Source: Deltaproteobacteria bacterium
GTDB lineage: Bacteria; Desulfobacterota; WTBG01; CAIYCZ01; CAIRTM01
Direction of reading: 5' to 3'
Length of the DNA: 55,514 nucleotides
Assembly (NCBI GenBank): GCA_016875025.1
Contig: VGSH01000004.1
Coordinates: 1 to 55,514, forward strand
The translations under genes were made by a program, and so were the position numbers. The notes beneath the pieces are model-generated. The model was not told the origin of the DNA. It saw only the letters and a list, made by a program, of their open reading frames with translations, and did not search any database. Position 1 is the first letter of the stretch. Each line of letters starts with the position of its first letter. Shown here piece by piece: positions 6,107 through 15,207 of this stretch.

Positions 6107-7789
6107 CTAAAGGCCTTTAAGCGCCTTTTGATAGGCCCGCCACAGCATATCCTTGTCGATGCCGTGATCGAGCACATCCCAGGGCAGAAACTCATCGCGG
6201 CTTCTCCGGCGGCAGACAACCGCTTCCGGTTTATAACCCTCCTGCCGGAAGGCGCGCGGCCAGCTGCCCAGTGCATGCGCGCTCAGCAAAATTTTTGACA
6301 GGCGCCGGTCGCCCGTGCTCAGCAGCGCCTGCACCAGGCTCATGCGGGGCGAATCACAGCTCAGCTGTATCTTTTTTTCCGTGCGCAGCGCAGCCTGTAT
6401 ACGGGCCAGCTTGTGCTTGAGGCTGTCGAGGGGCTCAAAGCCATGCCACTGAAACGGCGTAAACGACTTGGGCACAAACGGGCTGATGCTGAGCGTCAGC
6501 CGGCGAAGCCTGTCCCTGCCGCCGCACGCCGCGCGGTAGCGGGCCGCAATCGCAACGGCCAGCTCGGCGATGGCGTCGATATCCTCATCGCGCTCGCCCG
6601 GCAGCCCGATCATGAAATACAACCGGATGGACGATACCCCCTGAGCGGCAAATATCTCAACGGCGCGCATGATGTCGCTGTGGGAAATGCCCTTACCCAG
6701 CACGTCCCGCAGGCGCTGCGTTGCCGCCTCCGGTGCGATCGTAAACGTCGTGTGTCCGCAGGCGGCAAGCAGTGCGACCATGTGTGCAGTAAGCGCATCG
6801 GCCCGCAGCGATGATATGGAAACATGACCGCCCCGCTCAACGATATGGCGCATCAGTTCCTCAAGGTTCGGATGGTCTGAGACAGCCGCGCCCAGAAGAC
6901 CGATTTTAATGTCCTGCTGCAGCAGAGGCTCTATCTCGGCGACGAGGCTCACAAGGGAGCGCCTGCGAAAGGGCGCATACTGGCTGCTCACAGCGCAGAA
7001 CCGGCAGCCGCGCGGGCAGCCGCGGCTGACCTCCACAAGTGCCATGTCGGCAAACTGCGTGTGCGGCGTCAGGATACAGGAGCTGCCGTGGCAGGTATTG
7101 AGATCAGCCGGACGCCGGGCCGCAACCGGAAGCCCCGCCTGAGCTGAGCCCTGCATACCGTGCAATCGCTCCCCGTCGTAGAGCGGGACCACGAGCCCGG
7201 GCGCATAGAAGCCACCGATATGATCGAAATCTTCTGCGCGCAGGCGGTGTGCGCACCCCGGCTGAAGGCACGCCAGGGCCCGCTCTATAAAATCCGGCAG
7301 CAGTGCCTCGGCCTCACCGATTGCGAACAGATCAAAAATATCGGCTAGAGGCTCAGGGTTCATGCTCACCGCTACCCCGCCGGCAACCAGCAGAGGAGCG
7401 CCCTGTTGCCGCTCAGAGCGCAGCGCCGGTATGCCTGCCAGCGCCAGCATGTGCACGACATTCAGATAATCGCTTTCAAACGACAGCGAAAAGGCGATGC
7501 AGTCAAAGCTGCCCGGCGCTGCACCGCTTTCAATCGAGCGCAGCGTGCCTGCGCTCTGTCCCGAATCAGGCAGGAAAAACCGCTCGCAGCACACCTCAGG
7601 GTGCAGGCACAGCAGGCGATAGACCAGCTGGAAACCTAAATTCGACATGCCGACCGCGTAGGTGTTCGGAAACGCAAGCGCAACGCGCAAACCAACCCGG
7701 TGAGTGCCGGTTGCAAGCAGACTGCGCTCATGCTCTTTATACGGAACATCTGAAGTGCGGCATTTCTTTCGTGCAGCAGTGCGCTTCAT
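6107..7789 (-). CDS. Radical SAM protein with B12-binding-like N-terminus
   Basis: A 560-residue protein. Residues about 30-170 look like a cobalamin-binding-type Rossmann domain (VALAFPNTYAVGMSNLGFQ, ...LLVAGGVAVSMNPEPLADIFDLFAIGEAE). The radical SAM core follows, with the iron-sulfur motif CPRGCRFC (C258, C262, C265) and later SSIRLYFMIGLPGE. This matches a family of uncharacterised radical SAM proteins (TIGR03960 type); the substrate is unknown. It follows ftsZ on the same strand but lies behind a strong terminator, so it is probably transcribed separately. An in-frame start at 7789 fits the expected N-terminus. The family is firm, the reaction unknown. Confidence 0.85.
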   Translation of the reverse strand: MKRTAARKKCRTSDVPYKEHERSLLATGTHRVGLRVALAFPNTYAVGMSNLGFQLVYRLLCLHPEVCCERFFLPDSGQSAGTLRSIESGAAPGSFDCIAFSLSFESDYLNVVHMLALAGIPALRSERQQGAPLLVAGGVAVSMNPEPLADIFDLFAIGEAEALLPDFIERALACLQPGCAHRLRAEDFDHIGGFYAPGLVVPLYDGERLHGMQGSAQAGLPVAARRPADLNTCHGSSCILTPHTQFADMALVEVSRGCPRGCRFCAVSSQYAPFRRRSLVSLVAEIEPLLQQDIKIGLLGAAVSDHPNLEELMRHIVERGGHVSISSLRADALTAHMVALLAACGHTTFTIAPEAATQRLRDVLGKGISHSDIMRAVEIFAAQGVSSIRLYFMIGLPGERDEDIDAIAELAVAIAARYRAACGGRDRLRRLTLSISPFVPKSFTPFQWHGFEPLDSLKHKLARIQAALRTEKKIQLSCDSPRMSLVQALLSTGDRRLSKILLSAHALGSWPRAFRQEGYKPEAVVCRRRSRDEFLPWDVLDHGIDKDMLWRAYQKALKGL

Positions 7790-7922
7790 ACTACCATTAC
7801 ATCCTGTGCGGGGCAGATCATCCTGCGTTTTTCCCCTGTGCCGGCATACTCAAAGAACCACGCCTGTATATACCACACTTCCGGCCCTGCGCGGACGGCT
7901 TTGCAAGCTCTTTTCGAAAAAC

Positions 7923-7952
7923 AAAGCCCCCGGTAACGCAACCGGGGGCTTT
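7923..7952 (-). terminator. Rho-independent terminator at the end of the division cluster
   Basis: A perfect 12-bp stem, AAAGCCCCCGGT/ACCGGGGGCTTT, with a 6-nt loop. Read on the minus strand it is followed by TTTGTTTTT. It lies about 30 bp after the ftsZ stop and separates the dcw operon from the radical SAM gene. Confidence 0.92.
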
Positions 7953-7982
7953 GGACCATGACGGTTCAGCACATCTGCAAAG

Positions 7983-9176
7983 TTAAATCACCTGCTGCTG
8001 GCGCACGAATGTCGGAATATCATATTCGCCGTCTTCGCCGAATTCACTGATGATCGTTCCGATTTTGATCACCTTTGCATCGCGCCGCATTTTGGGCAGA
8101 TCAATATCGGGCAGCTGCACCGCGGCTGCCGCTTTCGGCTTTGACACCAACTCCGGAACGGCCTTTTTGGCCGATTCCGGCATGGCAACCGCAGCGGTCT
8201 CATCCTGCAGCTGCTGCTCACTGGAAAAACCGGTGGCGATCACGGTTATCCTGAAATCATCTCCCATGCTCTCGTCAATGGCTGCGCCGAAAATGATATT
8301 GGCATCCTCATGGGCCTCTTCGCGGATAAATCCGGTGGCCTTTTCCAGATCCTCAAAGCTGAGCGAGCTGCTGCCCGTGACATTGATCAGCATGCCGCGT
8401 GCGCCCTTGATGGAAATATCGTCCAACAGCGGGTTTGAAATCGCCTTGCGCGCGGCTTCGGCCGCCCGGTCCGTGCCGCTGTGCAGTCCCATGCCCATGA
8501 ACGCCATGCCCATATCCGACATGATGGTTTTTACATCCGCGAAATCAAGGTTGATCAAACCCGGCATGTTGATCAGATCCGAGATCGACTTGATGGCATG
8601 CAGCAGCACGTCATCGGCCATCTTGAAGCCTTCCTGCAGCGTTGTCTTTTTCTCGGCGATCTTGAAAAGTTTTTCATTCGGAATGACGATCAGGGAGTCG
8701 ACATGCTCCCGGAGTTCCCGCAGGCCTTCTTCGGCAATGCGGGCGCGGTGTTTGCCCTCGAAGTTGAAGGGCTTGGTCACCACGCCGACGGTCAGAGCGC
8801 CCATGTCCTTGGCGGCCTTGGCGATCACCGGAGCAGCGCCGGTGCCGGTGCCGCCGCCCATGCCGGCGGCGACGAAAACCATATCGGCCTTTTCCATCAT
8901 CTGGGAGATCTTATCGATATCCTCAATCGCTGACGTGCGCCCGATGGCGGGATTGGCGCCCGCGCCAAGGCCGCGGGTAATGCTGTCGCCGATTTGAATC
9001 TTGTTCGGCGAGCGGTTGTTGTCCAGTGCCTGCCGGTCCGTGTTGGCAACGATAAAATCGACACTGTCAAGCTTTGCGGCGATCATGGTATTGACGGCAT
9101 TGCAGCCCGCTCCGCCCACGCCGATTACCTTGATTGAAGCGCCCTGCCTGGTGGGTTGCTCGAATGTAAATGTCAT
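7983..9176 (-). CDS. ftsZ: Cell division protein FtsZ
   Basis: A 397-residue tubulin-like GTPase that forms the Z-ring on the inner face of the membrane. Visible features are the N-terminal GVGGAGCNAVN loop, the tubulin signature GGGTGTGAAP near residue 107, the T7 loop region INLDFADVKTIMSDMG, a short linker, and the conserved C-terminal peptide DIPTFVRQQ that binds FtsA. AAGGAGG stands before the ATG, a stronger ribosome binding site than elsewhere in the cluster, consistent with the high level needed. It is the last gene of the dcw cluster, just before the terminator at 7923. Confidence 0.98.
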   Translation of the reverse strand: MTFTFEQPTRQGASIKVIGVGGAGCNAVNTMIAAKLDSVDFIVANTDRQALDNNRSPNKIQIGDSITRGLGAGANPAIGRTSAIEDIDKISQMMEKADMVFVAAGMGGGTGTGAAPVIAKAAKDMGALTVGVVTKPFNFEGKHRARIAEEGLRELREHVDSLIVIPNEKLFKIAEKKTTLQEGFKMADDVLLHAIKSISDLINMPGLINLDFADVKTIMSDMGMAFMGMGLHSGTDRAAEAARKAISNPLLDDISIKGARGMLINVTGSSSLSFEDLEKATGFIREEAHEDANIIFGAAIDESMGDDFRITVIATGFSSEQQLQDETAAVAMPESAKKAVPELVSKPKAAAAVQLPDIDLPKMRRDAKVIKIGTIISEFGEDGEYDIPTFVRQQQVI

Positions 9177-9228
9177 CGCTGTCCTCCTTAAAAAAAATTA
9201 TCGTTCGATTTTCTTTTCATTCCCTGTG

Positions 9229-10455
9229 TTAAAAAGCTTCAGCAAACCAGTGCTTCACGCGCTCGCCCAGTTTCCAGGTGCTGCGGGCGTTGCGGTTGGC
9301 AGCCTGCGCGCTGACGACCGGCTGCGATGAGGCGGTTTTTAAAAGGCCAACCGCAGTTGCGAACTGCGGATGCCTGATATCGGTAATGCCGCTGACATCC
9401 TGCGGCAGCCCGATGCGCACCGGCAGGCCCAGGATCTGCTCAGCCATCTGCGCAAGACCGCCAAGCTGTGCGCTGCCGCCGGTCAGCACGACACCGGAGG
9501 CCAGATACTCAAGCATGCCGCACTGGATAAGCTCGCGCCGGGCGAGCTGCAGCGTTTCCTCGGTGCGCGCGCCGATAATGCGGCACAGCGTGCCTGCCGA
9601 GATTGAGCGCTCATCATCAGTGCCGATGCCGGGAACCGTGATCGCGTGTTCGGGGTAATGGGTCGGGAACACCGCATGTCCGAAATCTTTCTTGATGATT
9701 TCAGCCTGCGAAAGGGGCGTGCGCAGCCCGATGGCGATATCGGACGTTATCTGATTGCCGCCGATCGGCAGGGTGGCGCAGTAGCGCAGGCTGCCCCGGC
9801 AAAACACGGCGATATCGGTCGTGCCGCCGCCGATATCAAACACCGCGCAGCCGAGCTCCTTTTCATCCCCGGTCAGGACAGCCTCGGCGGACGCAATGTG
9901 ATGCGGCACCATGTCGACGACCTTCAGTCCGCTGCGGTTCATGCACTTCACGATATTGCGCGCGGCTGAAATCGCGCCCGTGATGATATAAACGCGTGAT
10001 TCGAGCCGCACGCCCGCCATGCCGAGCGGATCAATGATATCGTCCTGATCATCAACACGGTATTCCTGGGAAATAATCTGAATCACCTCGCGCTCGGTCG
10101 GGATCACAATCGAGCGCGCGGCCTCAAGCACGCTCTGCACATCGATCTTGCGCACCTCGCGGGTGCTCAGCGGTATGGCCCCGCTGCTCTGAAAGCCCTG
10201 CAAATGGCTGCCGGCAATGCCGATGCGCACGGTGCCGACCTCGGCGTCGGTCATGATCTCAATATCTTCAACCACGCGGCGGATAGCGTCGACCGTGCTG
10301 TCCATGTTGATGATCAGGCCCTTTTTCACACCGTGGGAAGGATGTGAGCTGAAGCCGGTGACAATGATCTCGCCGTTTTCCTGTTCAGCGGCAAGCGCGG
10401 TGATTTTTGTGGTTCCGATATCGATCGCTACAAGTGGTCTGCTTCGTCTGGCCAT
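9229..10455 (-). CDS. ftsA: Cell division protein FtsA
   Basis: A 408-residue actin-fold protein that tethers FtsZ to the membrane. It opens PLVAIDIGTTKITALAAE (phosphate-1 motif) and contains FDIGGGTTDIAVF (phosphate-2) and VVLTGGSAQL (adenosine motif), with the FtsA-specific 1C region between. The C-terminus (TWKLGERVKHWFAEAF) is an amphipathic helix fit for membrane binding. ftsZ follows after 52 bp and ftsQ precedes by 39 bp, the usual order. Confidence 0.97.
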   Translation of the reverse strand: MARRSRPLVAIDIGTTKITALAAEQENGEIIVTGFSSHPSHGVKKGLIINMDSTVDAIRRVVEDIEIMTDAEVGTVRIGIAGSHLQGFQSSGAIPLSTREVRKIDVQSVLEAARSIVIPTEREVIQIISQEYRVDDQDDIIDPLGMAGVRLESRVYIITGAISAARNIVKCMNRSGLKVVDMVPHHIASAEAVLTGDEKELGCAVFDIGGGTTDIAVFCRGSLRYCATLPIGGNQITSDIAIGLRTPLSQAEIIKKDFGHAVFPTHYPEHAITVPGIGTDDERSISAGTLCRIIGARTEETLQLARRELIQCGMLEYLASGVVLTGGSAQLGGLAQMAEQILGLPVRIGLPQDVSGITDIRHPQFATAVGLLKTASSQPVVSAQAANRNARSTWKLGERVKHWFAEAF

Positions 10456-10494
10456 ATACTGAGTCTCCGTAGTTAATAACCTGCACAGCTCTTG

Positions 10495-11325
10495 TCAGGT
10501 GGACACATCCGCTCCCGCTGTCCGGCCGGCCGCTTGCGTGCGGACGCTATCCTGATCAATTTTTACAAAAGCGCGTTCCTGCGACTGCAAATAAATTGAA
10601 CGGGCGCTCAGGCCCCGGCTGCGCAGATCGGCAAGCATGCGGGGCAGCGCTGAGAGCTTGTACTGGTAGTCATCAAAACCCAGATAAATTTCAGGCCCGC
10701 GCGGTTCAGTCTGCAGCGTGCAGCCGAGCTCATGGCTGCAGGTGATGCGGACATTCTCATCCAGCGGCAGCGCGTTCATCTGCAGGGCCGCGACGATCTG
10801 CAGGCCGTCATGGATCATTTTTTCGGCCGCAGCCGGATCCTGCTCGAAATCAGCGCGCGTGAGCCCGCAGACAACCGGCAGGTCAGCATAGCGGCCGGAT
10901 GCCCGGGTGAACACAATGCCGTGCTCATCCACCAGGTACGGTTCATCGAGCGCGATAACCGCCCGGGCCGTGCGCACGCTGACCGCAATCGACAGCGCAT
11001 CGGGATACTTCCTGCGGATAACCGCGCGCTCAATCCAGGCGTTACTCTCGATCAGGCTCCGGAGCGAGCGCAGGTCGGCAGCCACGATGTTTTTCCCTCG
11101 GTACGGCTCGGCATTCACAAGAACCTCTTCGGCGATTGCCGCGTCACAGCCCCTGACATAAATATGGGCGATTTGCATGCCCGGCGCATCATAGATCATG
11201 ATGCCGGCAAGCACGGCTCCGGCAAGCGCAAGGCCCGCAACCGCGGCCATGGCGGCCACACGGATAAAACGGACGTAGTGCTCCTGGCGCTGCATGCGCA
11301 TGCGGTGCACAGAGCGTCGTCTCAT
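10495..11325 (-). CDS. ftsQ: Cell division protein FtsQ
   Basis: A 276-residue bitopic membrane protein. A short, very basic cytoplasmic tail (RRRSVHRMRMQR) is followed by one membrane segment (about 22-46) and a POTRA domain beginning MQIAHIYVRGCDAA, then the FtsQ beta domain with DEPYLVDEHGIVF. It links FtsB/FtsL to the early divisome in the periplasm. Its ATG overlaps the ddl stop by 4 bp. Sequence is weakly conserved in this family, so position and domain order carry much of the call. Confidence 0.9.
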   Translation of the reverse strand: MRRRSVHRMRMQRQEHYVRFIRVAAMAAVAGLALAGAVLAGIMIYDAPGMQIAHIYVRGCDAAIAEEVLVNAEPYRGKNIVAADLRSLRSLIESNAWIERAVIRRKYPDALSIAVSVRTARAVIALDEPYLVDEHGIVFTRASGRYADLPVVCGLTRADFEQDPAAAEKMIHDGLQIVAALQMNALPLDENVRITCSHELGCTLQTEPRGPEIYLGFDDYQYKLSALPRMLADLRSRGLSARSIYLQSQERAFVKIDQDSVRTQAAGRTAGADVST

Positions 11326-12299
11326 TGCGCACCTCCTGCCGCGTGTTTGTGCAGCGCTGCTGCCGAGACAATTTCCTTCACAAGCTCATCAAAGCTCATG
11401 CCGGCCTGCCGGGCGGCCATGGGCAGCAGGCTTGTTTCCGTCATGCCCGGTATCGTATTAATTTCAAGGATGAACGGCTCTCCTGCGGCGGTCACGATAA
11501 AATCAACCCGCGCGGCCCCGGCGCAGCCCAGCGCGCTGTAGGCGCGCCCGGCCAGGCTCTGCAACTGCGCATGCAGGTCCGCGCTCAGATCGGGGCGCTC
11601 GATATAGCGGGTAGCGCCGCCGCTTTTGTACTTGGCGTCATAATCGTAAAAGCCGGTTTTCGCGATGACCTCAATCGCGGGCAGGGCATGCCCGTTCAGC
11701 ACTCCCACGGTCAGTTCGCGACCGCTCACATAAGCCTCGATGAGAATATCGCCGCCGTCGGCTTCTGCGGCCGCTCGCAGCGCCCCGCCCAGCTGCGCTG
11801 TCTCGCGCACAATGCCGGCGCCGATGCTCGAGCCGCCCTCGCAGGGCTTGACCACGAAGGGAGGCTGCATGCGGATGCGTGCGGCCGCCGCCGGCGCATC
11901 CGCATCACGGGCCGGCAGCACCTCGAACGCCGCCGTCGGCAGTCCGTGAAAGACGAATATTTTCTTCGCGGCGGCCTTGTGCATTGCCAGGGCGCTGGCA
12001 AGCACGCCCGAGCCGGTATAGGGAATGCCGAGCAGCTCCAGCAGTCCCTGCACGGTTCCGTCCTCACCCAGCGGGCCGTGCAGGGCAAGCACGGCAACCT
12101 CGACTTTGTTGCGCGCGAGCGCTTCGGCAAGGCTGCGGTCGGCCTCAAGGCTTGTAACCGTGCAGCCCAGGCGCTGCAGGGCCGCCGCCATGGCCGCTCC
12201 GCTGCGCAGCGACACATCGCGCTCCGGCGACAGGCCGCCCAGCACAACGCCGATGCGTTTGTCTTTAAACGAGGCTCCGGAAGTTCCCGGGTGTTTCAT
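11322..12299 (-). CDS. ddl: D-alanine--D-alanine ligase
   Basis: A 325-residue ATP-grasp enzyme joining two D-Ala for the peptidoglycan stem. Visible are VVLGGLSPERDVSLRSG at the start, ALHGPLGEDGTVQGLLELLGIPYTGSG, the ATP-grasp lysine region PFVVKPCEGGSSIGAG, and the metal-binding end ARVDFIV...FILEINTIPGMTETSL. Length is normal. It starts in an ATGA overlap with the small ORF before it and ends in an ATGA overlap with ftsQ. Confidence 0.97.
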   Translation of the reverse strand: MKHPGTSGASFKDKRIGVVLGGLSPERDVSLRSGAAMAAALQRLGCTVTSLEADRSLAEALARNKVEVAVLALHGPLGEDGTVQGLLELLGIPYTGSGVLASALAMHKAAAKKIFVFHGLPTAAFEVLPARDADAPAAAARIRMQPPFVVKPCEGGSSIGAGIVRETAQLGGALRAAAEADGGDILIEAYVSGRELTVGVLNGHALPAIEVIAKTGFYDYDAKYKSGGATRYIERPDLSADLHAQLQSLAGRAYSALGCAGAARVDFIVTAAGEPFILEINTIPGMTETSLLPMAARQAGMSFDELVKEIVSAAALHKHAAGGAQ

Positions 12300-12511
12300 C
12301 TGACGAACTCCATACAGGTAGTGGCCTCAGCGCTGCGTGCCCGGCATGCGGGACATGCGCTCAGCAGGCTCTGGCGCGTACGCTCGGTGCGCGCTGCCTG
12401 CAAGCCGGCCGGATGATTCACCATATGGCTTGACACCGTAATGACCGGACGGCTGCCGCGTTTTCCGCTGCAGTTCTTGCGTGCTGTGATGGTGCCTGAT
12501 GTATCGCTCAT
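12296..12511 (-). CDS. 71-residue unknown protein in the murB slot
   Basis: A small frame between murC and ddl, exactly where murB usually stands in this kind of cluster. It overlaps murC upstream and ddl downstream by 4 bp each (ATGA at both ends), the pattern of a real, translationally coupled gene. The product has four cysteines, including a CPAC near residue 53 and a CMEF near the end, a basic N-terminal half and no membrane segment. I recognise no family, and it is far too short to be MurB (about 300 residues with an FAD domain). It may be a new small protein or the filler left after murB was lost. Confidence 0.55.
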   Translation of the reverse strand: MSDTSGTITARKNCSGKRGSRPVITVSSHMVNHPAGLQAARTERTRQSLLSACPACRARSAEATTCMEFVR

Positions 12512-13917
12512 GCCCTTTCTCTCCCTGTGCTGTCGGCCTGTGCGGCCTGTTTCTGCAAAACCTTCATAATGCGCGGACCGACCGTGCAGACGTCGCCCGC
12601 CCCGAGCGTAAAAAAAACATCTCCCGGTTCAAGCGTTGCAAGCACCAGCTTTTCAGCCTGCTGCAGGTCGCGCCCGTGCAGAACGTGTTTATGGCCGTAT
12701 TCCCTGAGTCCTTCATACAGACGCTCCGAGGTCACGCCCGCGATTGGCTGCTCGCCCGCGGCGTAAATACCGCTCAGGATCAAAACGTCGGCATCATAGA
12801 ATGCGGTCATGAATTCATTGAAAAGATGCTGGGTACGGCTGTAGCGATGCGGCTGAAACAGCACCACGACCCTGCGCGCGCCCAGCTGCCGGGCCGCCTT
12901 CAGCGTCATCTTGATCTCGGTCGGGTGATGCGCGTAATCGTCGATCACCGTGATGTCGCGGCGCTGCCCCAGCAGCTGAAAGCGCCGCTGAATGCCCCGG
13001 AATTCCCGCAGCGCCTTTCTTATGGTTGCAAACGGGATATCAAGCTCAAGCCCGACGCCGATGGCGGCCAGCGCGTTCAGCACATTATGGCTGCCCGTCA
13101 GGCGCAACGTGATCCGGCCCAGCTTGCGCTCACGCAGATAGGCCGTAAACGTCGTGCTGAAGCCGTCAAAGGCGATATCGCGCGCCTGCAGATCGGCCTG
13201 ACTCGCCCGCCCGTAGGTCATGCTGCGCTTTTCCATATGCGGAATGATGCTCTGCAGATGCTCATCGTCAAGACAGATCAGGCACAGGCCGTAAAACGGA
13301 ACCTTGTTGAGAAACTGCAGAAAGCAGCTTTTAATCTGATCGATATCGCTGTAGTAATCCAGGTGCTCGCGATCGATATTGGTCACGACCGCTATGGTCG
13401 GCGGCAGGGTCAGAAACGATCCGTCGCTTTCATCGGCCTCGGCCACCAGGAAATCGCCCGCGCCCAGGAAAGCATTCGTGTTGGTTTTCATCAGCTTGCC
13501 GCCGATGACTACGGTCGGGTCGAAACGGCCGTATTCGAGAACAGCGGCAATCAGCGACGTGGTCGTGGTCTTGCCGTGCGCGCCCGCAATGGCGATGCCG
13601 TACTTCAGGCGCATGAGCTCCCCGAGCATTTCAGCCCGCGGTATTACGGGTATGTTCCTGTCGCGGGCCTGCTGAACCTCGGGATTATCCGAACGCACGG
13701 CCGACGATATCACCACGACATCGGCGTCTTTAAGGTTCTTTTTTTCATGCCCGAGATACACGCTGGCACCCAGCGAGCTCAGGCGCTGCGTGATGTCGCT
13801 CGCCTTCAAATCGGAGCCGCTGACGCGGTAGCCGAGATTGAGCAGCAGCTCGGCAATGCCGCTCATGCCGATGCCGCCGATGCCGACGAAGTGAATGTGC
13901 TGATTTTTTTTATACAC
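12508..13917 (-). CDS. murC: UDP-N-acetylmuramate--L-alanine ligase
   Basis: A 469-residue Mur ligase adding L-Ala to UDP-MurNAc. It opens HIHFVGIGGIGMSGIAELLL (Rossmann), has the ATP loop AGAHGKTTTTSLI near 108-120, and includes FLVAEADESDGSFL and VIDDYAHHPTEI. The start is GTG at 13917, preceded by GGAAAGG. The 213-bp gap to murG is the largest in the cluster and could hold an internal promoter, but none is evident. The C-terminus overlaps the 71-residue ORF by 4 bp. Confidence 0.97.
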   Translation of the reverse strand: MYKKNQHIHFVGIGGIGMSGIAELLLNLGYRVSGSDLKASDITQRLSSLGASVYLGHEKKNLKDADVVVISSAVRSDNPEVQQARDRNIPVIPRAEMLGELMRLKYGIAIAGAHGKTTTTSLIAAVLEYGRFDPTVVIGGKLMKTNTNAFLGAGDFLVAEADESDGSFLTLPPTIAVVTNIDREHLDYYSDIDQIKSCFLQFLNKVPFYGLCLICLDDEHLQSIIPHMEKRSMTYGRASQADLQARDIAFDGFSTTFTAYLRERKLGRITLRLTGSHNVLNALAAIGVGLELDIPFATIRKALREFRGIQRRFQLLGQRRDITVIDDYAHHPTEIKMTLKAARQLGARRVVVLFQPHRYSRTQHLFNEFMTAFYDADVLILSGIYAAGEQPIAGVTSERLYEGLREYGHKHVLHGRDLQQAEKLVLATLEPGDVFFTLGAGDVCTVGPRIMKVLQKQAAQADSTGRERA

Positions 13918-14130
13918 GGCTGTGTCTGCCTTTCCGGGCTGCAGCGCCCTGTTATGCGTGATTCCTGCCGGAGTAAATCAGGCCCGTCTTGATGCACAGG
14001 ACCTCGGCCGCCTGAATGCATTTAACCATCCGCGGCCGGCGGCGGGCCTTATACCTGCATTTGAGCAGAACATGCAGAAGGACATGATTGATACGGTTGC
14101 GGACATTCAGTATCACCGTTTGCTCCCTGT

Positions 14131-15207
14131 CTATGCCGCCGCAAGGCGGCAGCACTCATCAACGATTATCTGCGCGGCCCTGGGCTGTGCGAGCTGCCGG
14201 GCCTGCCGGGCCATATCCTGCAAACGCCCGGGCGCTCCGATCAGGTCAAGCACGCTTCGCGCCAGAACGTCACTGCTGAGATCACGCGAATCCAGCACCA
14301 GCGCAGCCCCCTGCCGCTCGAACATCCGCGCGTTTTTCCGCTGATGATCCCCGGCCGCAAACGGATACGGAATCAGGATCGCGGGCAGGCCGCACACTGC
14401 CAGCTCGGCGAGCGTGCCGGCCCCGGCGCGCGCTATCACCAGATCGGAGTGCAGAAACCGCGCGAGCATGTCGTCAAAAAACGGCGCGACACACGCCTGC
14501 AGACCGTGCTGCCGATAGGCCGCTTCCACGCGCTCTGTGTCCTGCGCTCCGGTCTGATGTATGAACCGCAACGGCGCAGCGCTTTGCGCAAACGCAGGCA
14601 GCGCCCCGATTACGGCGCTGTTGATCTCGCGGGCGCCCTGGCTGCCGCCCAGAATGCAGACGGTCGCCGATGCGTCTGTCCGGCCCGCGTCCAGTTCGCG
14701 CGCGGGCAGCGCACGCAGCGGCAGTCCGGAATATATCGTCTTGCGTGCGGGAAAGAAGCGCATGCTCTCCTCATAGGTGACAAAAATACGCCGTGCGAAC
14801 AGCGCCAGTACCCGGTTGCTGAGCCCGGGCACGCTGTTTTGCTCATGCACGGCCACGGGCAGACCGAGCATGCGCCCGGCGATAACGGCCGGAAACGAAA
14901 TGTAGCCGCCGAACCCGATGACAAGCTGCGAGCCGAACGCGCGCAGCAGGGCGCGGGCGCGCGCCACCGACGGAACGATCGACGCGAGCGATTCGACTTT
15001 GCCCAGCGGGCGTTTTCCCGCAAATCCTCTGATCTCAACCGTTTCCAATAGATATCCCGCCCGGGGAAGCACCCGTGCCTCAATGCCGCGGCTGCTTCCG
15101 ATAAACTGAATCACGTGCCCGGCGCCGCGCCGCTGGAACTCCTGCGCCACGGCAATCGCCGGGAAAAGATGCCCGCCGGTGCCGCCGCCGGTAATGGTTA
15201 TATTCAT
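14131..15207 (-). CDS. murG: Lipid II synthase (GlcNAc transferase) MurG
   Basis: A 358-residue GT-B glycosyltransferase that adds GlcNAc to lipid I on the cytoplasmic membrane face. The start MNITITGGGTGGHLFPAIAVAQEF carries the GGTGGH lipid-binding loop. Further landmarks are GGYISFPAVIAGRMLGLPVAVHEQNSVPG, LGGSQGAREIN, and the UDP-GlcNAc site ARAGAGTLAEL...PFAAGDHQRKNA. The ATG at 15207 overlaps the ftsW stop (ATGA), which fixes this start over longer upstream readings. Confidence 0.97.
   Translation of the reverse strand: MNITITGGGTGGHLFPAIAVAQEFQRRGAGHVIQFIGSSRGIEARVLPRAGYLLETVEIRGFAGKRPLGKVESLASIVPSVARARALLRAFGSQLVIGFGGYISFPAVIAGRMLGLPVAVHEQNSVPGLSNRVLALFARRIFVTYEESMRFFPARKTIYSGLPLRALPARELDAGRTDASATVCILGGSQGAREINSAVIGALPAFAQSAAPLRFIHQTGAQDTERVEAAYRQHGLQACVAPFFDDMLARFLHSDLVIARAGAGTLAELAVCGLPAILIPYPFAAGDHQRKNARMFERQGAALVLDSRDLSSDVLARSVLDLIGAPGRLQDMARQARQLAQPRAAQIIVDECCRLAAA

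Noticed and set aside
12499-13992. Long plus-strand open frame of almost 500 codons
   Set aside because: It is antisense to murC, which is certain. Long antisense frames are expected in GC-rich genes.
13952-14155. 67-codon frame between murG and murC
   Set aside because: It overlaps murG by 25 bp, has no convincing ribosome binding site and resembles nothing.
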